Source of the DNA: Nocardia cyriacigeorgica | GTDB taxonomy: Bacteria; Actinomycetota; Actinomycetes; Mycobacteriales; Mycobacteriaceae | NCBI RefSeq assembly: GCF_010858045.1 | Contig: NZ_JAAGVC010000050.1 | Span: 1-34,587 of the forward strand | Direction of reading: 5' to 3' | Length of the DNA stretch: 34,587 nucleotides | In this document: positions 32,165 to 34,587 of the stretch, in pieces | How positions within the stretch are numbered: position 1 is the first letter of the stretch | How the letters are laid out: each line of letters begins with the position of its first letter | Made by a program: the position numbers and the translations under genes | The notes under the pieces: generated by a model | Told to the model about the DNA's origin: nothing | Database searches by the model: none | What the model saw: only the letters and a program-made list of their open reading frames with translations

Positions 32165-34048
32165 TTATTCGACCGTGACCGATTTCGCCAGGTTGCGCGG
32201 CTTGTCGACGTCGTACCCACGCGCCTGCGCCACCTCGGCGGCGAAGATCTGCAAGGGGACCGTCGACAGCAGCGGCTGGAACAACGTCGGCGCGGACGGG
32301 ATCTCGATGAGATCGTCGGCGAACGGGCGCACCGTATCGTCGCCCTCCTCCGCGATGACGATGGTGCGTGCCCCACGCGCTTGGATCTCGCGGATATTGC
32401 TCAGCAGCTTCGAGTGCAGCACCGCGCGCCCCTTCGGCGACGGCATCACCACGATCACCGGCAGGCCGTCTTCGATCAGCGCGATCGGACCGTGCTTGAG
32501 CTCACCCGCCGCGAAACCCTCCGCGTGCATGTAGGCCAGCTCCTTGAGCTTGAGCGCACCCTCGAGCGCCACCGGATACCCGACGTGGCGGCCGAGGAAC
32601 AGCACCGTCGGCACCTTCGCCAGCTCACGCGCGATCGCGCGCACCTGCGGCGCCGTCTCCAGCACCCGCGCGACCAGCTTCGGCATGGCTTCCAACTCGG
32701 CGAACTCGCGCGCCACCTCGTCGGGATACTTGGTGCCGCGCGCCTGCGCCAACGCCAGCCCGACCAGATAGTTGGCCGTCACCTGCGCCAGGAACGCCTT
32801 GGTCGAGGCGACGCCGATCTCCGGCCCGGCCCTGGTGTAGAGCACCGCGTCGGATTCGCGGGGGATCTGCGCGCCGTTGGTATTGCAGATGGCCAGCACG
32901 CGCGCCTTCTGCTCCTTGGCGTGGCGCACCGCTTCCAGCGTGTCGGCGGTCTCGCCGGACTGCGAGATCGCCACCACCAGTGTGGAGCGGTCCAGCACCG
33001 GGTCGCGGTAGCGGAATTCGCTGGCCAGCTCCACCTCGACGGGCAGCCGGGTCCAGTGCTCGATCGCGTATTTGGCCAGCAGACCGGAGTGGTAGGCGCT
33101 GCCGCAGGCGACGACGAACACCTTGTCGACGTCACGTAGTTCCTGATCGGCGAGCCGCTGCTCATCGAGCACGATGCGCCCCGAGCCGCCCTGGCCGGTG
33201 TCGAAATGCCCCATCAGGGTGTCGGCGACCGCGGCGGGCTGCTCCTCGATCTCCTTGAGCATGAAGTAATCGTGTCCGCCCTTTTCGGCGGCGGCCAGAT
33301 CCCAGTCGATGGTGAACGGCCTGGTGCGCGAGCCCGCGTCGTTACCGGCGAAGTCGGTGACCCGGTAGCTGTCGCGGGTGATCACCACCGCCTGATCCTG
33401 GCCCAGTTCGACAGCCTCGCGGGTGTGCTCGATGAAGGCCGTCACGTCCGAGGCGATGAACATCTCGCCCTTGCCCACACCCACGACCAGCGGGGTGGAC
33501 CGGCGCGCGGCAATGATCTTGTCCGGATGTTCGGCGTGCGTGAAGACCAGCGTGAACGCGCCCTCGAGGCGGCGCAGCACCGCCAGCGCGCTCGCCTCGA
33601 AATCACCCGCTGTCGGGCCCTCGGCGTAGGCGCGCGCCACCAGATGCACCGCGACCTCGGTGTCGGTGTCGCTACGCAGCTCCACCCCGGCGTCCTCGAG
33701 TTCGCGACGCAGCGGCGCGAAATTCTCGATGATGCCGTTGTGCACCACCGCGACGGCGCCGGCCTCGTCCCGATGCGGGTGCGCGTTGCGATCGGTCGGC
33801 GCGCCGTGCGTCGCCCAGCGGGTGTGCCCCATGCCGGTGCTTCCCGCGAACGCGTCCGGGCCGGCCTCGCCCAGCTCAGCCTCCAGATTCGCGAGGCGAC
33901 CGGCCTTGCGTTCCACCGCGATGGCGCCCGCTCCGTCGAGGATCGCGACGCCCGCCGAGTCGTACCCGCGATACTCCATGCGGCGCAACGCGTCGACGAC
34001 GACGCCGAGAGCATCCCGGTACCCGACGTACCCCACGATTCCGCACAT
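32165..34048 (-). CDS. glmS: Glucosamine-6-phosphate synthase (isomerizing)
   Basis: GlmS makes glucosamine-6-phosphate from fructose-6-phosphate and glutamine, the entry to UDP-GlcNAc and cell-wall synthesis. The 627-residue protein starts MCGIVGYVG, where Cys2 becomes the N-terminal nucleophile of the glutaminase. Glutaminase motifs RMEYRGYDSAGVA, GHTRWATHG and HNGIIEN are present. Two sugar isomerase domains follow (with VVACGSAYHSG, ISQSGETADT, LGRHVGYPVALEGALKLKE and ELKHGPIALI), and the C-terminus DVDKPRNLAKSVTVE is typical. ATG 34048 has no ribosome site, but TACTCT lies 8 nt upstream, suggesting a leaderless mRNA. No GlmS ribozyme is expected or seen. Confidence 0.97.
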   Translation of the reverse strand: MCGIVGYVGYRDALGVVVDALRRMEYRGYDSAGVAILDGAGAIAVERKAGRLANLEAELGEAGPDAFAGSTGMGHTRWATHGAPTDRNAHPHRDEAGAVAVVHNGIIENFAPLRRELEDAGVELRSDTDTEVAVHLVARAYAEGPTAGDFEASALAVLRRLEGAFTLVFTHAEHPDKIIAARRSTPLVVGVGKGEMFIASDVTAFIEHTREAVELGQDQAVVITRDSYRVTDFAGNDAGSRTRPFTIDWDLAAAEKGGHDYFMLKEIEEQPAAVADTLMGHFDTGQGGSGRIVLDEQRLADQELRDVDKVFVVACGSAYHSGLLAKYAIEHWTRLPVEVELASEFRYRDPVLDRSTLVVAISQSGETADTLEAVRHAKEQKARVLAICNTNGAQIPRESDAVLYTRAGPEIGVASTKAFLAQVTANYLVGLALAQARGTKYPDEVAREFAELEAMPKLVARVLETAPQVRAIARELAKVPTVLFLGRHVGYPVALEGALKLKELAYMHAEGFAAGELKHGPIALIEDGLPVIVVMPSPKGRAVLHSKLLSNIREIQARGARTIVIAEEGDDTVRPFADDLIEIPSAPTLFQPLLSTVPLQIFAAEVAQARGYDVDKPRNLAKSVTVE

Positions 34049-34056
34049 GGCTCACC

Positions 34057-34062
34057 AGAGTA
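34057..34062 (-). promoter_or_regulatory. Candidate -10 box of a leaderless glmS mRNA
   Basis: On the minus strand TACTCT is followed by 8 nt and ATG 34048. The gene's divergent neighbour starts only 36 bp away. Confidence 0.4.
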
Positions 34063-34071
34063 CTTATCGGA

Positions 34072-34077
34072 TAACGT
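34072..34077 (+). promoter_or_regulatory. Candidate -10 box of a leaderless mRNA (hydrolase-fold gene)
   Basis: TAACGT is followed by 7 nt and GTG 34085. With only 36 bp to the glmS start there is no room for a normal leader on either side. Confidence 0.45.
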
Positions 34078-34084
34078 TCACGTC

Positions 34085-34587
34085 GTGTCGGCGTCTGTGA
34101 AATCCCTCCTGAGCACCCTGACCAGCCGCGGCCCGCACCGGGTGCTGCGCGGCAACCTGGCCATCGCGGGCCAGCCCGGCGTCGTGTACACCCCCGAATC
34201 GGGCCGCAACCTACCCGCCGTGGCGTTCGGCCACGGCTGGATGAGCGGCTCCGACCACTACCGGTCGCTGCTGGAACACCTGGCGTCCTGGGGTTTCGTC
34301 ACCGCCGCCCCCGATACCGAACGCGGCCCCATTCCCTCGCACGTCGGCCTGGCCACCGACCTGCTCACCACCCTCGACATCTGCGCGGGCGTGCGCCTCG
34401 GCGACGGCGCGATCAGCGTCCACCCCGACAAACTGGTCCTGGCCGGCCACGCCATGGGCGCGGGCGCGGCCGTCATCGCCGCCGCCCAGCGCCGGGTAGC
34501 CGCCGTAGCCGCCCTCTTCCCGGCCCCCACCGCCCCGTCCGCGGCCAGCGGGGTGGCGTTGGAGTTGGTGGAGCGGAGGTCGGTGGC
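34085..34587 (+). CDS. Alpha/beta-hydrolase-fold protein, nucleophile Ser replaced (N-terminal part)
   Basis: The gene runs off the right edge; 167 codons are visible from GTG 34085 (GTG 34097 is an alternative start). The sequence resembles dienelactone-hydrolase/chlorophyllase-like actinobacterial proteins: GVVYTPESGRNLPAVAFGHG (about 32-51), SWGFVTAAPDTERG (about 68-81), and the elbow AGHAMGAGAAV (120-130). The elbow has A123 where the catalytic serine (GHSMG) would be. Related mycobacterial proteins also seem to lack this serine (from memory), so the whole group may be non-hydrolytic. It is divergent from glmS. Function unknown; the rest of the triad is beyond the window. Confidence 0.85.
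   Translation, partial: MSASVKSLLSTLTSRGPHRVLRGNLAIAGQPGVVYTPESGRNLPAVAFGHGWMSGSDHYRSLLEHLASWGFVTAAPDTERGPIPSHVGLATDLLTTLDICAGVRLGDGAISVHPDKLVLAGHAMGAGAAVIAAAQRRVAAVAALFPAPTAPSAASGVALELVERRSV

Noticed and set aside
30658..32178. A long plus-strand frame overlapping the MFS gene
   Set aside because: Arg-rich, out of frame with the transporter, which has clear membrane helices and a ribosome site.
34049..34084. Possible glmS ribozyme or riboswitch upstream of glmS
   Set aside because: The spacer is only 36 bp and the glmS ribozyme is known from Firmicutes; there is no room for such an RNA.

Overview
The window looks like a chromosomal segment of a high-GC mycolic-acid actinomycete, most probably Nocardia or a close relative. 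This rests on the very high G+C at third codon positions, frequent GTG starts, actinobacterial families (WhiB3, SigD/RsdA, SigK, DUF5319, GuaB3, His-tailed GroEL1, ImuA'/ImuB), and a gene order that matches by memory the M. tuberculosis stretch from imuB to alr. No database could be searched, so the genus is an inference. I see no tRNA, rRNA, CRISPR array, insertion sequence or prophage. The region reads as conserved core chromosome with a few lineage-specific inserts.

Layout. 1-1.9 kb: the SOS mutasome pair imuB (cut by the window edge) and imuA', with a near-consensus LexA box upstream. 2.0-3.1 kb: a membrane-tethered Ser/Thr kinase. 3.1-7.2 kb: a three-component envelope-stress system (LuxR-type regulator, PspC-domain histidine kinase, and a divergent PspC/LiaF-like membrane protein with a small membrane protein). 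This resembles EsrISR of Corynebacterium and LiaFSR of Firmicutes. 7.3-13.0 kb: guanine nucleotide synthesis (guaA, guaB3, guaB) with an alpha/beta-hydrolase-fold protein that has lost its catalytic residues. 13.3-18.8 kb: a regulator-rich block with DUF5319, the sigD/rsdA pair, a helical-repeat protein, whiB3 behind a long leader, and sigK with an unusually short anti-sigma partner. 18.9-23.1 kb: groEL1 and groES under a CIRCE operator, divergent from a membrane-anchored protein that keeps only the Hsp70 ATPase domain. 23.1-29.8 kb: a mostly overlapping run nnr-alr-hydrolase-tsaE-tsaB-rimI-tsaD, covering metabolite repair, D-alanine supply and t6A tRNA modification. 29.8-34.6 kb: a cupredoxin lipoprotein, a MarR/MFS efflux pair with face-to-face promoters, glmS, and the start of another hydrolase-fold protein.

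How the genes work together. Many genes serve envelope integrity and stress. Alr and GlmS supply peptidoglycan precursors, and the Esr-like system and the Ser/Thr kinase sense or signal at the membrane. SigD, SigK and WhiB3 redirect transcription, GroE and the Hsp70-like protein handle folding stress, and ImuA'/ImuB serve mutagenic repair. GuaA, GuaB and GuaB3 set the GTP pool.

The observations most worth following are: the minimal anti-sigma protein beside SigK and a candidate SigK promoter upstream; the Hsp70-ATPase membrane protein back to back with groES; two hydrolase-fold proteins with alanine in place of the nucleophile serine; a long hairpin between guaB and guaB3; and eight genes whose start codon lies 6-8 nt after a TANNNT box, the signature of leaderless mRNAs. 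None of these is proof of a new system.
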